In this document: positions 53,113-62,294 of the stretch, piece after piece
Layout of the letters: each line of letters opens with the position of its first letter
Position numbering within the stretch: the first letter of the stretch is position 1
DNA from: Flavobacteriaceae bacterium CG2_30_31_66
GTDB lineage: Bacteria; Bacteroidota; Bacteroidia; Flavobacteriales; Flavobacteriaceae
Direction: 5' to 3'
Assembly: GCA_001873065.1 (NCBI GenBank)
Contig: MNYM01000035.1
Coordinates: 62,001-126,000 of the forward strand
DNA: 64,000 nt
Notes under the pieces: model-generated
The model's database searches: none
What the model saw: the letters and a program-made list of their open reading frames with translations, nothing else
Told to the model about the DNA's origin: nothing
Translations under genes and position numbers: made by a program

Positions 53113-54291
53113 ATGAAAGCAGATTTATTTCAAGCACCTGATTATTACAATATTGATGATTTGTTAACAGACGAACATAAACTGGTCAGAGAAGCTGCTC
53201 GTGGTTGGGTAAAACGTGATGTATCACCGATTATTGAACACTATGCACAAAGAGCTGAATTCCCAACACAAATCATCAAAGGTTTGGCTGATATTGGGGC
53301 TTTTGGACCTTATATCCCAGAAGAATATGGTGGCGCAGGATTAGATCAAATTTCTTATGGATTGATTATGCAAGAAATAGAGCGTGGAGATTCTGGAGTG
53401 CGCTCAACAGCTTCTGTGCAATCATCTTTGGTAATGTATCCAATTTATAAATTTGGAAATGAATCACAACGAAAAAAATATTTACCAAAATTAGCTTCAG
53501 GCCAATGGATGGGTTGTTTTGGATTGACAGAGCCAAATCACGGATCAAATCCGGGAGATATGGAAACGAAATTCAAAGATATGGGCGATCATTATTTATT
53601 GAATGGCGCAAAAATGTGGATTTCAAATGCGCCTTTCGCACAAATTGCGGTAGTTTGGGCGAAAAGTGAGACAGGAAGAATTCATGGTTTGATTGTTGAG
53701 CGAGGAATGGAAGGATTTTCAACACCAGAAACACATAACAAATGGTCTTTGAGAGCTTCAGCAACAGGCGAATTGATTTTTAACAATGTCAAAGTTCCAA
53801 AAGAAAATTTATTACCCAATAAATCTGGTTTGGGAGCACCTTTAGAATGTTTAGATTCTGCGCGATTTGGAATTTCTTGGGGTGCCATTGGTGCTGCAAT
53901 GGATTGTTATGACACGGCTTTGCGATATTCAAAAGAAAGAGAACAGTTTGGAAAACCAATTGGTCAGTTTCAATTGCAACAAAAAAAATTGGCTGAAATG
54001 ATTACCGAAATTACCAAAGCACAATTGTTGGCTTGGAGATTGGGTGTTTTAAAAAACGAAGGAAAAGCAACTTCTGCACAAATTTCGATGGCAAAACGAA
54101 ATAATGTGGCAATGGCAATCAATGTTGCAAGAGAAGCAAGACAAATGTTGGGTGGCATGGGAATTACAGGCGAATATTCAATAATGCGTCACTCAATGAA
54201 TCTTGAAAGCGTAATTACTTATGAAGGAACTCATGATATTCACTTGTTAATCACAGGTTTAGATATCACAGGATTGAATGCTTTTAAATAA
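53113..54291 (+). CDS. Acyl-CoA dehydrogenase, probably glutaryl-CoA dehydrogenase
   Basis: This FAD enzyme oxidises and, if glutaryl-specific, decarboxylates glutaryl-CoA to crotonyl-CoA in lysine/tryptophan breakdown. Motifs are GVRSTASVQSSLVMYPI, GCFGLTEPNHGSNPG (FAD/substrate), GAKMWISNAPFA, EREQFGKPIGQFQ, ARQMLGGMGITGEY and VITYEGTHDIH, where Glu is the catalytic base. The NPGDMET segment and the Arg-rich FSTPETHNKWSLRASAT fit GcdH more than short-chain dehydrogenases. Length 392 is normal. It is a single gene with its own promoter and terminator. Confidence 0.88.
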   Translation: MKADLFQAPDYYNIDDLLTDEHKLVREAARGWVKRDVSPIIEHYAQRAEFPTQIIKGLADIGAFGPYIPEEYGGAGLDQISYGLIMQEIERGDSGVRSTASVQSSLVMYPIYKFGNESQRKKYLPKLASGQWMGCFGLTEPNHGSNPGDMETKFKDMGDHYLLNGAKMWISNAPFAQIAVVWAKSETGRIHGLIVERGMEGFSTPETHNKWSLRASATGELIFNNVKVPKENLLPNKSGLGAPLECLDSARFGISWGAIGAAMDCYDTALRYSKEREQFGKPIGQFQLQQKKLAEMITEITKAQLLAWRLGVLKNEGKATSAQISMAKRNNVAMAINVAREARQMLGGMGITGEYSIMRHSMNLESVITYEGTHDIHLLITGLDITGLNAFK

Positions 54292-54317
54292 TTTTAAAAT
54301 ATTTTTAAACAATAATA

Positions 54318-54345
54318 AAAGTCTGAGTAAGTAAACTCAGACTTT
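54318..54345. terminator. Intrinsic terminator after the acyl-CoA dehydrogenase
   Basis: AAAGTCTGAGT and ACTCAGACTTT pair perfectly over 11 bases around AAGTAA, followed by TT-A-T7. It lies 26 bases after the stop and, with the A-rich left side, may also stop transcription from the opposite strand. Confidence 0.9.
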
Positions 54346-54480
54346 TTATTTTTTTGGTTTATCGTTATTCATCAGCATAAAAACTGCTGCTACCAATCCA
54401 ATTACAACTAGCACAAAAATACCAATCATAACTGTGCCATTGAGCCAAGAAACCAATGGAAGTGTTAAGATTTGTGACAT
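54346..54480 (-). CDS. Small single-pass membrane protein (44 residues)
   Basis: An ATG at 54478-54480 opens a 44-residue frame ending at TAA 54346-54348. It reads MSQILTLPLV, SWLNGTVMIG, a hydrophobic stretch IFVLVVIGLVAAVFMLM and a polar tail NNDKPKK. Composition and the single membrane helix suggest a real small membrane protein. It follows the RND cluster's DUF2892 gene on the same strand after an 80-base gap. Function unknown. Confidence 0.55.
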   Translation of the reverse strand: MSQILTLPLVSWLNGTVMIGIFVLVVIGLVAAVFMLMNNDKPKK

Positions 54481-54560
54481 TTATTTAAAATTTTTATCAA
54501 AAATAATAAATTGAAGTTTGTTGTTTTATGACAAAAATCAGTTTTAAAAATGACAGAAAA

Positions 54561-54746
54561 TTATTTTTTTATTCCCAACTTTTGAAGAATAATTTCCATC
54601 AAACACCATTTCGTAAAAGCAGACTGTAAAATGTTTGCACCAATAAAAACGGTAAACCAAATCCAATTTTCATTGACATAGACCGTTAAAACGACACTTA
54701 AAAGAATTAAAGTTCCTACGATTGCTCTAAAATATTTGTTCAACAT
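54561..54746 (-). CDS. DUF2892 (YgaP-like) small membrane protein
   Basis: A 61-residue protein with two hydrophobic helices: NKYFRAIVGTLILLSVVLTVYV and WIWFTVFIGANILQSAF, then TKWCLMEIILQKLGIKK. This is the DUF2892 pattern found in YgaP next to rhodanese domains. Family members often accompany RND efflux genes and sulfur-transfer genes. It is 15 bases downstream of the PII-like gene on the same strand. Cys in TKWC is typical of the family. Confidence 0.85.
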   Translation of the reverse strand: MLNKYFRAIVGTLILLSVVLTVYVNENWIWFTVFIGANILQSAFTKWCLMEIILQKLGIKK

Positions 54747-54761
54747 ACTATTTATTTTTAT

Positions 54762-55067
54762 TTAAATTGATTTTTCTATGGGTAAAACAACCGCCTTTAT
54801 TGGGTTGTTGGTTTCTAAATTTTTATTGAATTCTTTGATCAATTCAAAGAGTGAATCAATCAGTTCCTTGTCTGTAAAAGAAAAAAACATGGTTGATTCA
54901 TTGCCTTCTTTTTTGCTTCCAAACCAATTTGGAGTTACCAAATAACCGTTTGAAGACTTATACCCATCAATAGTTGATTCGCTAAAATTCTCGATATTGG
55001 CTTTTTTAAAAAGTTTCAAAATATCATTGTGAAACTCCTCTACTGCTGTTACGATTACTAATTTCAT
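54762..55067 (-). CDS. Small PII-like/DUF3240-like protein beside an RND pump
   Basis: A 101-residue soluble protein with a ferredoxin-like beta-alpha-beta start (MKLVIVTAVEEFHNDILKLFKKANIENFSE) and a second half IDSLFELIKEFN...PIKAVVLPIEKS. It resembles the PII-like proteins linked to RND heavy-metal and efflux pumps (DUF3240), which may bind ligand or report on transport. It lies 8 bases after the RND gene stop and before DUF2892. Residue WFGSKKEGNES sits where the PII T-loop would be. Function inferred. Confidence 0.6.
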   Translation of the reverse strand: MKLVIVTAVEEFHNDILKLFKKANIENFSESTIDGYKSSNGYLVTPNWFGSKKEGNESTMFFSFTDKELIDSLFELIKEFNKNLETNNPIKAVVLPIEKSI

Positions 55068-55075
55068 ATTATTTA

Positions 55076-58000
55076 TTATTTATAATTCTTTTTTTCAATC
55101 ATGTAATACACCAATGGCACAACCAACAGTGTCAATACTGTTGATACAATAGTTCCTCCCATCAATGAAATTGCCAATCCTTGAAAAATTGGGTCAAACA
55201 AAATCACAAATGCACCAATGACAACAGTTCCTGCAGTTAATAAAATAGGCGTTGTTCTTACAGCTCCAGATTCTATGACTGCTTGTTTTAGAGGAATTCC
55301 CTCTTCCAATCGAAGGTTGATAAAATCGATTAATAATATCGAGTTTCGCACCATAATTCCGGCCAAAGCAATCATTCCAATGAATGACGTTGCTGTAAAA
55401 AATGCACCCATCATCCAATGTCCTAAAATAATTCCTATCAGTGATAATGGAATTACAACCATCATCACAACTGGTGCTTTAAAGTTTTGAAACCAAGCTA
55501 CAATTAAAATATAAATCAAGATAATAGCTCCTAAAAATGCGATTCCCAAATCTCTAAAAACCTCAAGGGTAATTTGCCATTCTCCGTCCCATTTTATAGT
55601 ATAATCATCTTCAAAATTTGGCTGACCTAAATACATTTCATTGAGTTTATAGCCTTTTTGTAACGGAATTTCTTGAAGCCTTTTATCCATTTCTAAAATC
55701 GCATACACAGGACTTTCCAATTCTCCAGCCATATCTGCCATTACATAAACCACTCTTTTTTGGTTTTTTCTGAAAATACTTTTTGCGGAAATAGTTTCTT
55801 GAATGTCAACCAAATCAGAAATTGAAACCAAATTTCCTTGTTTCGATTTTATTTTTAATTGAGAAATATCTCTGATAGTTGATTTTTCATTTTCATCCAA
55901 AGCTAAAACCAGATTTATTTGGTGAACAGCATCTTCATCATATAAAGTTGTGATAGGCCTGTTAGACAAAGCCATATTCATAGTATAGGCAATTTGTTGA
56001 GGCGCAACACCATACAACATCGCTTTTTCTTTATCAATCACAAATTGATACTCAGTTTGATCTGCTTCAACCATCCAATCAACATCTACAACATCGTTGG
56101 TATTATTTAAAATATTTTCAACATTTCTGGCAATTTTGATTTGTTCATTATAATCAGGTCCATACACTTCAGCCACAATTGTTGACAAAACTGGTGGTCC
56201 AGGTGGAACTTCGACTAATTTTACATTAGCATTGAATTTTTTTGCAATTTTCTGAATGTCTGCTCGCAACGATTTTGCGATATCATGACTTGACTTAGAA
56301 CGATTTTCTTTATCAACCAAATTCACTTGAATATCAGCCATATTGCTTCCACCACGCAAATCATAATGACGCACCAAACCATTGAAAGTAATAGGGGCAG
56401 AAGTGCCTACATAGTTTTGATAATTCACCACTTCAGGTCTTGTTGCTAAATATTGTGAAATTTCTTTGGTAACCACAGTAGTTCTCTCAAGAGTTGTTCC
56501 TTCTGGCATATCAATCACCACTTGAAACTCATTTTTGTTATCAAAAGGCAGCATTTTTACAGCTACTGAATTGGTAAAAAATAAGACGAACGTTAATAAT
56601 AAAATTCCAAAAGTTCCTCCTAAAAAAATCCAACTTTTGGTATTGCTTTCTAATAAAGGACTTTCTAGCTTGTGATATATTTTATAAATAAAAGTTTCCT
56701 CAATTGGTTTCTCTGGTTTTGGTTCAACGCCCTTTTTATCATTCTCAATCAAGAAAATATATCCTAAATAAGGCGTAATTGTCAAAGCCACAAAAAGAGA
56801 TAAAATCATTGCAATTGAAGCTCCAATAGGCATTGGTGCCATATAAGGCCCCATTAATCCTGATACGAAAGCCATAGGCAATACAGAAGCAATCACTGTA
56901 AAAGTTGCTAAAATTGTTGGATTTCCTACTTCGTTAATCGCATATAAAGCTGCTTGTTTAAAAGGCAATCGCTTCATTTTGAAATGCCTATGCATATTTT
57001 CAGCAATAATAATGGAGTCATCAACCACAATTCCTGTTACAAAAACTAAGGCAAAAAGGGTGATTCTATTTAGGGTATAATCAAGCATGTAATAACTCAA
57101 TAATGTCAATGCAAATGTGATTGGCACTGATAAAAACACCACCAAACCTCCACGCCAACCCATAGCTAACAATACCAAAAGAGTCACTGCAAATATTGAA
57201 CCTATCAAGTGCAACAACAATTCTGAAACTTTGTGTGATGCTGTTTCGCCATAATTTCGGGTGATTTCAACATGTACGTCATCAGGAATTAAAGTGGAGC
57301 GTAAATGTTCTACTTTGTTAATAATAACATCTGAAATATTCATGGCATCAGCCCCTTTTCTTTTGGCTACTGAAATCGTTACTGCTGGATATTCTGAATT
57401 GAATTGAGACGATTTTTCGCTTGCTTTTCCAAATCCTAAACTCACATAATTTTTTGGGACTTCTGGTCCGTCAATTACTGTTGCAATTTGTTTCAAATAA
57501 ATGGGTTGATTTTGCTGCACACCAACCACCAAATTTTCAACATCTTTGGCACTTTCTAAAAATTTGCCAGTATTCACAATAAATTCGGTGTCATTTTTAT
57601 CAAAACTTCCTGAATTTAATTGGGCATTATTGGCATTAATCATTTCAGAAACTGATAAGAAATCCAAACCTGCAGAAGCTAATTTGTCTTTATCCAACAC
57701 CACACGTACTTGACGCTCTCTACCACCAATTTTGTGAGTTACAGCAACATCATTTACTTTTTTGATTTCTGCTTCCAATTCTTGAGCCATTTGACCCAAT
57801 TGAAAATCATCATAATTTTCGCTCCACAAAGTCAATCCTAGCATGGGAACATCATCAATAGCTCTTGTTTTTACCAATGGAAACGTAACACCTTTTGGCA
57901 TTTGGTCCATGTGTTTGTTGATTTCGTTGTACAATTTTACAAACGAACGCTCAATATCTTCACCCACATAAAATTGAACAATAACCATTCCTTGCTCTTT

Positions 58001-58270
58001 CATCGAAGTTGAATATACATACTCAACACCTTTGATATTGGAAATCAATTTTTCCAATGGTTTTATAACTCTTGATTCTACTTCTGTAGGACTTGCACCA
58101 GGATATCCTACAAAAATATCTGCCATTGGCACATCAATTTGCGGTTCTTCTTCACGCGGAATTAGAAACGAGCTGTACACGCCAATGACCATAAAAACAA
58201 TCATCAACAGCACTGTCAGCTTCGAATTCATAAAAACTTTGGCAATTTTGCCTGCTAAACCTTCTTTCAT
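55076..58270 (-). CDS. RND efflux transporter permease (AcrB/HAE-type)
   Basis: The 1064-residue protein has the AcrB topology: a first membrane helix (about 10-33), two large periplasmic loops and twelve membrane helices. It begins MKEGLAGKIAKVFMNSKLTVLLMI, then IPREEEPQIDVPMADIFVGYPGASPTEVE, ITLFALVFVTGIVVDDSIIIAENMHRHF (proton relay helix 4 with Asp-Asp) and GIMVRNSILLIDFINLRLEEG. It uses the proton gradient to export substrates through the adaptor and TolC encoded upstream. Relatives in Bacteroidota often sit with DUF2892, as here. Substrate is not readable; the twin Asp motif fits drug-type (HAE) as much as metal-type (HME). Confidence 0.92.
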   Translation of the reverse strand: MKEGLAGKIAKVFMNSKLTVLLMIVFMVIGVYSSFLIPREEEPQIDVPMADIFVGYPGASPTEVESRVIKPLEKLISNIKGVEYVYSTSMKEQGMVIVQFYVGEDIERSFVKLYNEINKHMDQMPKGVTFPLVKTRAIDDVPMLGLTLWSENYDDFQLGQMAQELEAEIKKVNDVAVTHKIGGRERQVRVVLDKDKLASAGLDFLSVSEMINANNAQLNSGSFDKNDTEFIVNTGKFLESAKDVENLVVGVQQNQPIYLKQIATVIDGPEVPKNYVSLGFGKASEKSSQFNSEYPAVTISVAKRKGADAMNISDVIINKVEHLRSTLIPDDVHVEITRNYGETASHKVSELLLHLIGSIFAVTLLVLLAMGWRGGLVVFLSVPITFALTLLSYYMLDYTLNRITLFALVFVTGIVVDDSIIIAENMHRHFKMKRLPFKQAALYAINEVGNPTILATFTVIASVLPMAFVSGLMGPYMAPMPIGASIAMILSLFVALTITPYLGYIFLIENDKKGVEPKPEKPIEETFIYKIYHKLESPLLESNTKSWIFLGGTFGILLLTFVLFFTNSVAVKMLPFDNKNEFQVVIDMPEGTTLERTTVVTKEISQYLATRPEVVNYQNYVGTSAPITFNGLVRHYDLRGGSNMADIQVNLVDKENRSKSSHDIAKSLRADIQKIAKKFNANVKLVEVPPGPPVLSTIVAEVYGPDYNEQIKIARNVENILNNTNDVVDVDWMVEADQTEYQFVIDKEKAMLYGVAPQQIAYTMNMALSNRPITTLYDEDAVHQINLVLALDENEKSTIRDISQLKIKSKQGNLVSISDLVDIQETISAKSIFRKNQKRVVYVMADMAGELESPVYAILEMDKRLQEIPLQKGYKLNEMYLGQPNFEDDYTIKWDGEWQITLEVFRDLGIAFLGAIILIYILIVAWFQNFKAPVVMMVVIPLSLIGIILGHWMMGAFFTATSFIGMIALAGIMVRNSILLIDFINLRLEEGIPLKQAVIESGAVRTTPILLTAGTVVIGAFVILFDPIFQGLAISLMGGTIVSTVLTLLVVPLVYYMIEKKNYK

Positions 58271-58285
58271 ATTCTGCCCCTCTAA

Positions 58286-58300
58286 CTCCCCAAAGGGGAG
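58286..58300. repeat. Palindrome CTCCCCAAAGGGGAG
   Basis: A perfect 6-bp stem with a 3-nt loop, GC-rich against an AT-rich background, in the 99-base gap between the adaptor gene and the RND gene. Similar CCCCTCTAACTCCCC-type sequence recurs between genes in Flavobacteria as I recall. It could limit translation of the downstream RND gene or protect the mRNA. Confidence 0.5.
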
Positions 58301-58369
58301 AAATTTTACGGGTTATTTTTAGTTAATTAATTATTTTATATTAAATTTTTACTGAAAACTGAAAAATGT

Positions 58370-59446
58370 TTACTGAACACTCACTTTAGCTCCATTAAAC
58401 AATTTCCCGTTGGCTGAAACAATATAACTTTCGTCAGCATTCAAGCCAGATAAAACTTCTACTTGATTTCCAACCGTTTTTCCTAGAGTCAACCAACGCA
58501 ACATGGCTGTATTGCTTTGACTCACAGTATAAACTCCTGATAATTGTCCGTTTGAAACAATCACATCCTTTGGAATTAAAATACTATTTGATTTTGTGTT
58601 TTTAGCAATTGGAAACTGAACAGTTGCAAACATTCCTGATAAAATAGCAACCTCTGATTTTGTTAAACCAATTTTTACCAAAAACTGACCACCTGTATTT
58701 TTTGAAGAGGTACTCACTTCTTTCACAATTCCTTTCAATGTTTGATTGATGGATTTCACAACAACATCCACAGAAATTCCAGTTTTGATAGCCGCAATTT
58801 CTGATTCAGGAATCATTGCCATCACTTCAAAATTTCCGGGCGATTCTAAAGAAATTAAAGGTTGACCTGGATTTGCCATATCGCCCTTTTCAATCATTTT
58901 TGCAGTAACAACACCACTAAAAGGTGCTGTAATATTGCTATAGGCAAACTGAGAATTGATTTCGTTTTTCATCTGATTTGCAGCTTCCAAACGCGCTTTT
59001 GCCATTTGATAGTGAGCAGTTACATCATCAAACTCTTTTTGAGAGGCACTTTTATCAGCAAACAAGTTTTTGAATCGGTTATAATCTTTTTCAGCATTTT
59101 TAAAAGCAGCAGTTGCCTCTAAAATGCTGGCACTTAGTTGCGCTTTTTTGGCTTGTAAATCATCGTTATTAATAGCTACTAACAATTGACCATTGTTTAC
59201 TTTATCCCCAACATTTACTGGAACATTTGTTACAAAACCCATCATTCTTGTGCTTAAAGTGGCACTTTTTTCAGACTGAATTTTTCCGCTTACTGATAAA
59301 AAAGGATTGTTCGAATTATTAGAAACTTGACTTACAGTTACAGAAATTGAGGGACTACTATCTGCAACATTTTTTTTATTTTCACTATCACAACTTGCTA
59401 AAAAAGCAGTTGCTAAAATTGATAATATGATTGGTATGTTTTTCAT
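58370..59446 (-). CDS. RND periplasmic adaptor (membrane fusion) lipoprotein
   Basis: The 358-residue protein starts with a lipoprotein signal (LSILATAFLASCDSE). The adaptor domains follow in order: barrel-sandwich (LSTRMMGFVTNVPVNVGDKVNNGQLLVAI), a helical hairpin (about 105-165; KAEKDYNRFKNLFADKSASQKEFDDV), lipoyl return (ITAPFSGVVTAKMIEKGD) and a membrane-proximal C-terminal domain. It links the RND pump to the TolC channel. It sits between tolC and RND genes in the efflux operon. Confidence 0.9.
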   Translation of the reverse strand: MKNIPIILSILATAFLASCDSENKKNVADSSPSISVTVSQVSNNSNNPFLSVSGKIQSEKSATLSTRMMGFVTNVPVNVGDKVNNGQLLVAINNDDLQAKKAQLSASILEATAAFKNAEKDYNRFKNLFADKSASQKEFDDVTAHYQMAKARLEAANQMKNEINSQFAYSNITAPFSGVVTAKMIEKGDMANPGQPLISLESPGNFEVMAMIPESEIAAIKTGISVDVVVKSINQTLKGIVKEVSTSSKNTGGQFLVKIGLTKSEVAILSGMFATVQFPIAKNTKSNSILIPKDVIVSNGQLSGVYTVSQSNTAMLRWLTLGKTVGNQVEVLSGLNADESYIVSANGKLFNGAKVSVQ

Positions 59447-59507
59447 TTTAATGGTTTTTTATATGTAAACTTTGAACTTTAAATTTTGAATTTTGAACTT
59501 ATATTGA

Positions 59508-60818
59508 TTATTCTTTGGTTAAAAACTTTAGGTATGCTTGCGCATAATTATACTCGAAAATTGTTTGGTAATATTCCAACTGTTTTTGGGAAAATTGAGT
59601 TTCTGCAGCCAACAAATCCGTAGTTTTTTCCAAACCTTCTTTGAATCTGTTAGTTCTAATTCGCAAAGATTCTTCAGATTGCGTTAAGGCTAATTTTGAC
59701 AGATTTAGTTTGTTTTCTGCATCCATCAACATGCGTTTTGCTTTATTCAATTCCAAGTTACTTTTAGAAAGATATTGATCGTATTCCAATTTTGATTTTT
59801 CAAATTCTGCCTTGCTTTTTTGAACTTTTCCAAAGCGTTTTGACCCATTGAAAAGATCCCAACTCAATTGAGCTCCAACCAAATAACCATTGGCATCTGC
59901 TTGAAAAATTTTGTTATCATACAATTCATAACTTCCAAAAGCATTTAGTCTTGGTAAAAAAGTCATTTTCTCAGCTTTGTTCATATCTCCGTAAGCATTT
60001 GATGCCAATTGCATTGCCTTGATATCACTTCTGTTTTCAGAAATTTTTGTGTCAATCATTGAAACCGTTTGAATATTTAATTCATCACTAGGAATGTATT
60101 GTACATAAGCTTCCTCATTCATTAAAAAAGATAAATAATTGGACGCATTTTGCACATTACTTTTCGCTTGTTGCAATTGATTTTGAACTTCTGTGACACG
60201 AACCTCTACATTCAACACATCAGCACGCTGCAAATACCCTTGCTTGAAACTATTTTCTGCCAATTTTTGATTTTCATTTGCAGCTTGCAACGCTTTTTCT
60301 AAGACTGTCACTGCTTTGTATGCCAATTGCAATTCCATATAAGCTTTTTCAACTTCAAAAACCAAATATTCCTCTGTTCTTTGAGTTTGTAAAGACATGG
60401 CTTTCATTTTTGATTTTGCTGCTTTTCGTTGATACACACCATCCATATTGATTAAAGGTTGCTCCACTTTAATGATTGTTGCAAAATTTTGTGTTTGCGT
60501 TGGATTGTTCAACAATGCAGGATTAAAATCTGCCTGAGTTAAAATCCCTTGATTCAACTTTGAACCAAAAGCCATCAAAGGATTTGTAGTGGTAAATCCT
60601 GTGTGACTTGCTGTGATGTTTGGTAAAAAAATAGCATTGGTTTGCCTATAATCTGCTTGTGCTTTATTGAATTCTTCAGCAGATATTTTTAGGGATAAAT
60701 TGCGGTTTTTTATTTTTATAATTACCTCAGATTTATCAATGGAAATTATTTCTTGCGCATTTACTGGCAAGTATAAAATTAAAATTAAAACTGCGATATA
60801 TTTCATATTGTATTTCAT
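59508..60818 (-). CDS. TolC family outer-membrane efflux channel
   Basis: About 436 residues with signal peptide (YIAVLILILYLPVNAQE). Two repeats of the outer membrane efflux protein (OEP) family follow, with long helices rich in Gln and Glu (EVEKAYMELQLAYKAVTVLEKAL; QYLSKSNLELNKAKRMLMDAENKL) and barrel strands. It forms the outer-membrane duct of the RND system. The start at ATG 60818 (or 60806) is chosen because the signal peptide is then normal; a start at 60875 would lie upstream of the -7 box. A -7 box TAATTTTG is at 60839-60846 (minus). Confidence 0.9.
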   Translation of the reverse strand: MKYNMKYIAVLILILYLPVNAQEIISIDKSEVIIKIKNRNLSLKISAEEFNKAQADYRQTNAIFLPNITASHTGFTTTNPLMAFGSKLNQGILTQADFNPALLNNPTQTQNFATIIKVEQPLINMDGVYQRKAAKSKMKAMSLQTQRTEEYLVFEVEKAYMELQLAYKAVTVLEKALQAANENQKLAENSFKQGYLQRADVLNVEVRVTEVQNQLQQAKSNVQNASNYLSFLMNEEAYVQYIPSDELNIQTVSMIDTKISENRSDIKAMQLASNAYGDMNKAEKMTFLPRLNAFGSYELYDNKIFQADANGYLVGAQLSWDLFNGSKRFGKVQKSKAEFEKSKLEYDQYLSKSNLELNKAKRMLMDAENKLNLSKLALTQSEESLRIRTNRFKEGLEKTTDLLAAETQFSQKQLEYYQTIFEYNYAQAYLKFLTKE

Positions 60819-60838
60819 TGATATGATTTTTATTATAG

Positions 60839-60883
60839 CAAAATTAGGCTGAAAAAAAAGTGTAGTCAGTAACATATGTTACT
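60839..60883. promoter_or_regulatory. Divergent promoter with a perfect 16-bp palindrome
   Basis: AGTAACATATGTTACT (60868-60883) is a perfect palindrome in the gap between tolC (minus) and the copper operon (plus). On the minus strand TAATTTTG (60839-60846) is an exact -7 box for tolC, 21 bases from the palindrome, so the palindrome covers the -33 region. This is a typical repressor or activator position for a dimeric regulator, such as a TetR or Crp/Fnr type. The regulator gene is not in the window. Confidence 0.7.
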
Positions 60884-60949
60884 TAGGATTTCAGTAAAAA
60901 AAACTGATTTTGAAAAATTAAAGAGGAAACATTTCATTATATTTACCAT

Positions 60950-61324
60950 GTGAAAAAAGGAACTTTTTTAATTTCTTTATTTTTGAGTAGTCTGATTCTC
61001 TACAATACATTGAGAGTTTCAATTACTTATATCTATTATACAATTGACCCTATTGGTTTTGTTGAAAAATTGTGTGAAAATAAAGACACTCCAGAAATGC
61101 AGTGTAATGGAAAATGTCAATTAAAAAAAGTAACTGAAAGTAGTCAAAGTAGTGAAAAAACACCAGTTCAATTAATAGATTTTAAAGATTTATTATTATA
61201 CAAAGAATCTTATTTATCATATTCAATTGTCTCTTTTTTTGAGAAAAATAAAACCTTATTCTCATATGCTAACAACTATGCGTATTTAAACTCAGATTCG
61301 AGTTTCCATCCACCACAAGTTTAG
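60950..61324 (+). CDS. Small Cys-rich membrane protein upstream of copper receptor genes
   Basis: A 124-residue protein starting at GTG 60950 (the ATG at 60948 is followed by TGA). An N-terminal membrane segment (FLISLFLSSLILYNTLRV) is followed by a short domain with Cys at 42, 52 and 56 (KLCENKD, MQCNGKC) that could bind a metal. Homologues that I recall lie beside copper-related TonB receptors in Flavobacteriia. Copper handling is inferred from the Cys pattern and the neighbours. It is the first gene of the operon divergent from tolC. Confidence 0.6.
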   Translation: MKKGTFLISLFLSSLILYNTLRVSITYIYYTIDPIGFVEKLCENKDTPEMQCNGKCQLKKVTESSQSSEKTPVQLIDFKDLLLYKESYLSYSIVSFFEKNKTLFSYANNYAYLNSDSSFHPPQV

Positions 61325-61439
61325 TTTTTTTTAGATTCAATTAATGAATCATTAAATAGATATGTATCAATTCGTTTAGGGTTTCATCCTTAAACTGAAG
61401 GTTCTTGTTATACACATATTAAAAATAAATAAAACTAAA

Positions 61440-62288
61440 ATGAAACCATATTTTAAAAAAATAGCAATCTTACTGATTGCAACCATCGCTTTTGCATCTT
61501 GTTCAAAAGAGGTAAATGAAACAGAAATGAATGAATTAGAGGGATTAACTAAAATCAGAGAACTGTCAAATTCAACGCATACCATTGAATTGTACTCTAA
61601 AAAAGGAGAATTGACTCTAGGTTTTAATGAAATCAAACTTAGAATTTTAGATAATAGTTCGGATATTTTAGTAAAAAATGCGCAAGTTTCTTGGTTGCCT
61701 ATAATGCACATGATGACAATGAATCATTCGTGTCCAAAATCAACCGTAGAAAAAGTGGCTGATGAAGGAAATTTATACGAAGGATATATCATGTTTCAAA
61801 TGGCTGAAAATGTGTCAGAATATTGGGATTTAACAATCGATTATACAATTGATGGAGTTGATTACTCAATAACCTCTGAAATTAATGTTCTTGCAACTGA
61901 CAAAAGAACTGTTAATTCATTTACAGGTTCTGACAATGTAAGATATTTAATTTCATATTTAGAACCAACTGAACCTAAAGTTGCCATTAACGACCTGAAA
62001 ATTGGCGTTTGGAAAATGGATAATATGATGAGTTTTCCAATAGCAGATGATTATACAGTGAAAATTGATCCAAGAATGCCAAGTATGGGAAATCACTCAT
62101 CACCCAATAATGTAAATGCAACTCAAAGTAGTGCTGGTGCTTTTTATGAAGGAAAATTATCATTAACAATGACTGGTTATTGGAAAATAAATCTTCAATT
62201 AGCAAAAGCGGATGGAACTATTTTGAAAGGAGAAGAAATTACAAGCACTGTCGAATCTAGCAGTATTTTCTTTGAAATAGAATTTTAA
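61440..62288 (+). CDS. Met/His-rich lipoprotein with tandem FixH/YtkA-like domains
   Basis: The 282-residue protein has a lipoprotein signal (LLIATIAFASCSKE, Cys21). Two related beta-sandwich domains follow. The first contains VSWLPIMHMMTMNHSCP and GYIMFQMAENVSEYWDL; the second contains KMDNMMSFP, RMPSMGNHSSP and LSLTMTGYWKINL. The pattern of an immunoglobulin-like domain ending in a Y-W-x-L/I strand fits the FixH/YtkA family. Clusters of Met and His (HMMTMNH) are typical of copper ligands. It is probably a periplasmic or outer-membrane copper-binding protein that hands copper to or from the TonB receptor 53 bases downstream. Confidence 0.75.
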   Translation: MKPYFKKIAILLIATIAFASCSKEVNETEMNELEGLTKIRELSNSTHTIELYSKKGELTLGFNEIKLRILDNSSDILVKNAQVSWLPIMHMMTMNHSCPKSTVEKVADEGNLYEGYIMFQMAENVSEYWDLTIDYTIDGVDYSITSEINVLATDKRTVNSFTGSDNVRYLISYLEPTEPKVAINDLKIGVWKMDNMMSFPIADDYTVKIDPRMPSMGNHSSPNNVNATQSSAGAFYEGKLSLTMTGYWKINLQLAKADGTILKGEEITSTVESSSIFFEIEF

Positions 62289-62294
62289 TTTTAT

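Noticed and set aside
61332..61348. GATTCA-ATTAA-TGAATC repeat after the Cys-rich gene
   Set aside because: Only 6-bp arms in very AT-rich sequence, no T-run; such repeats are expected by chance here.
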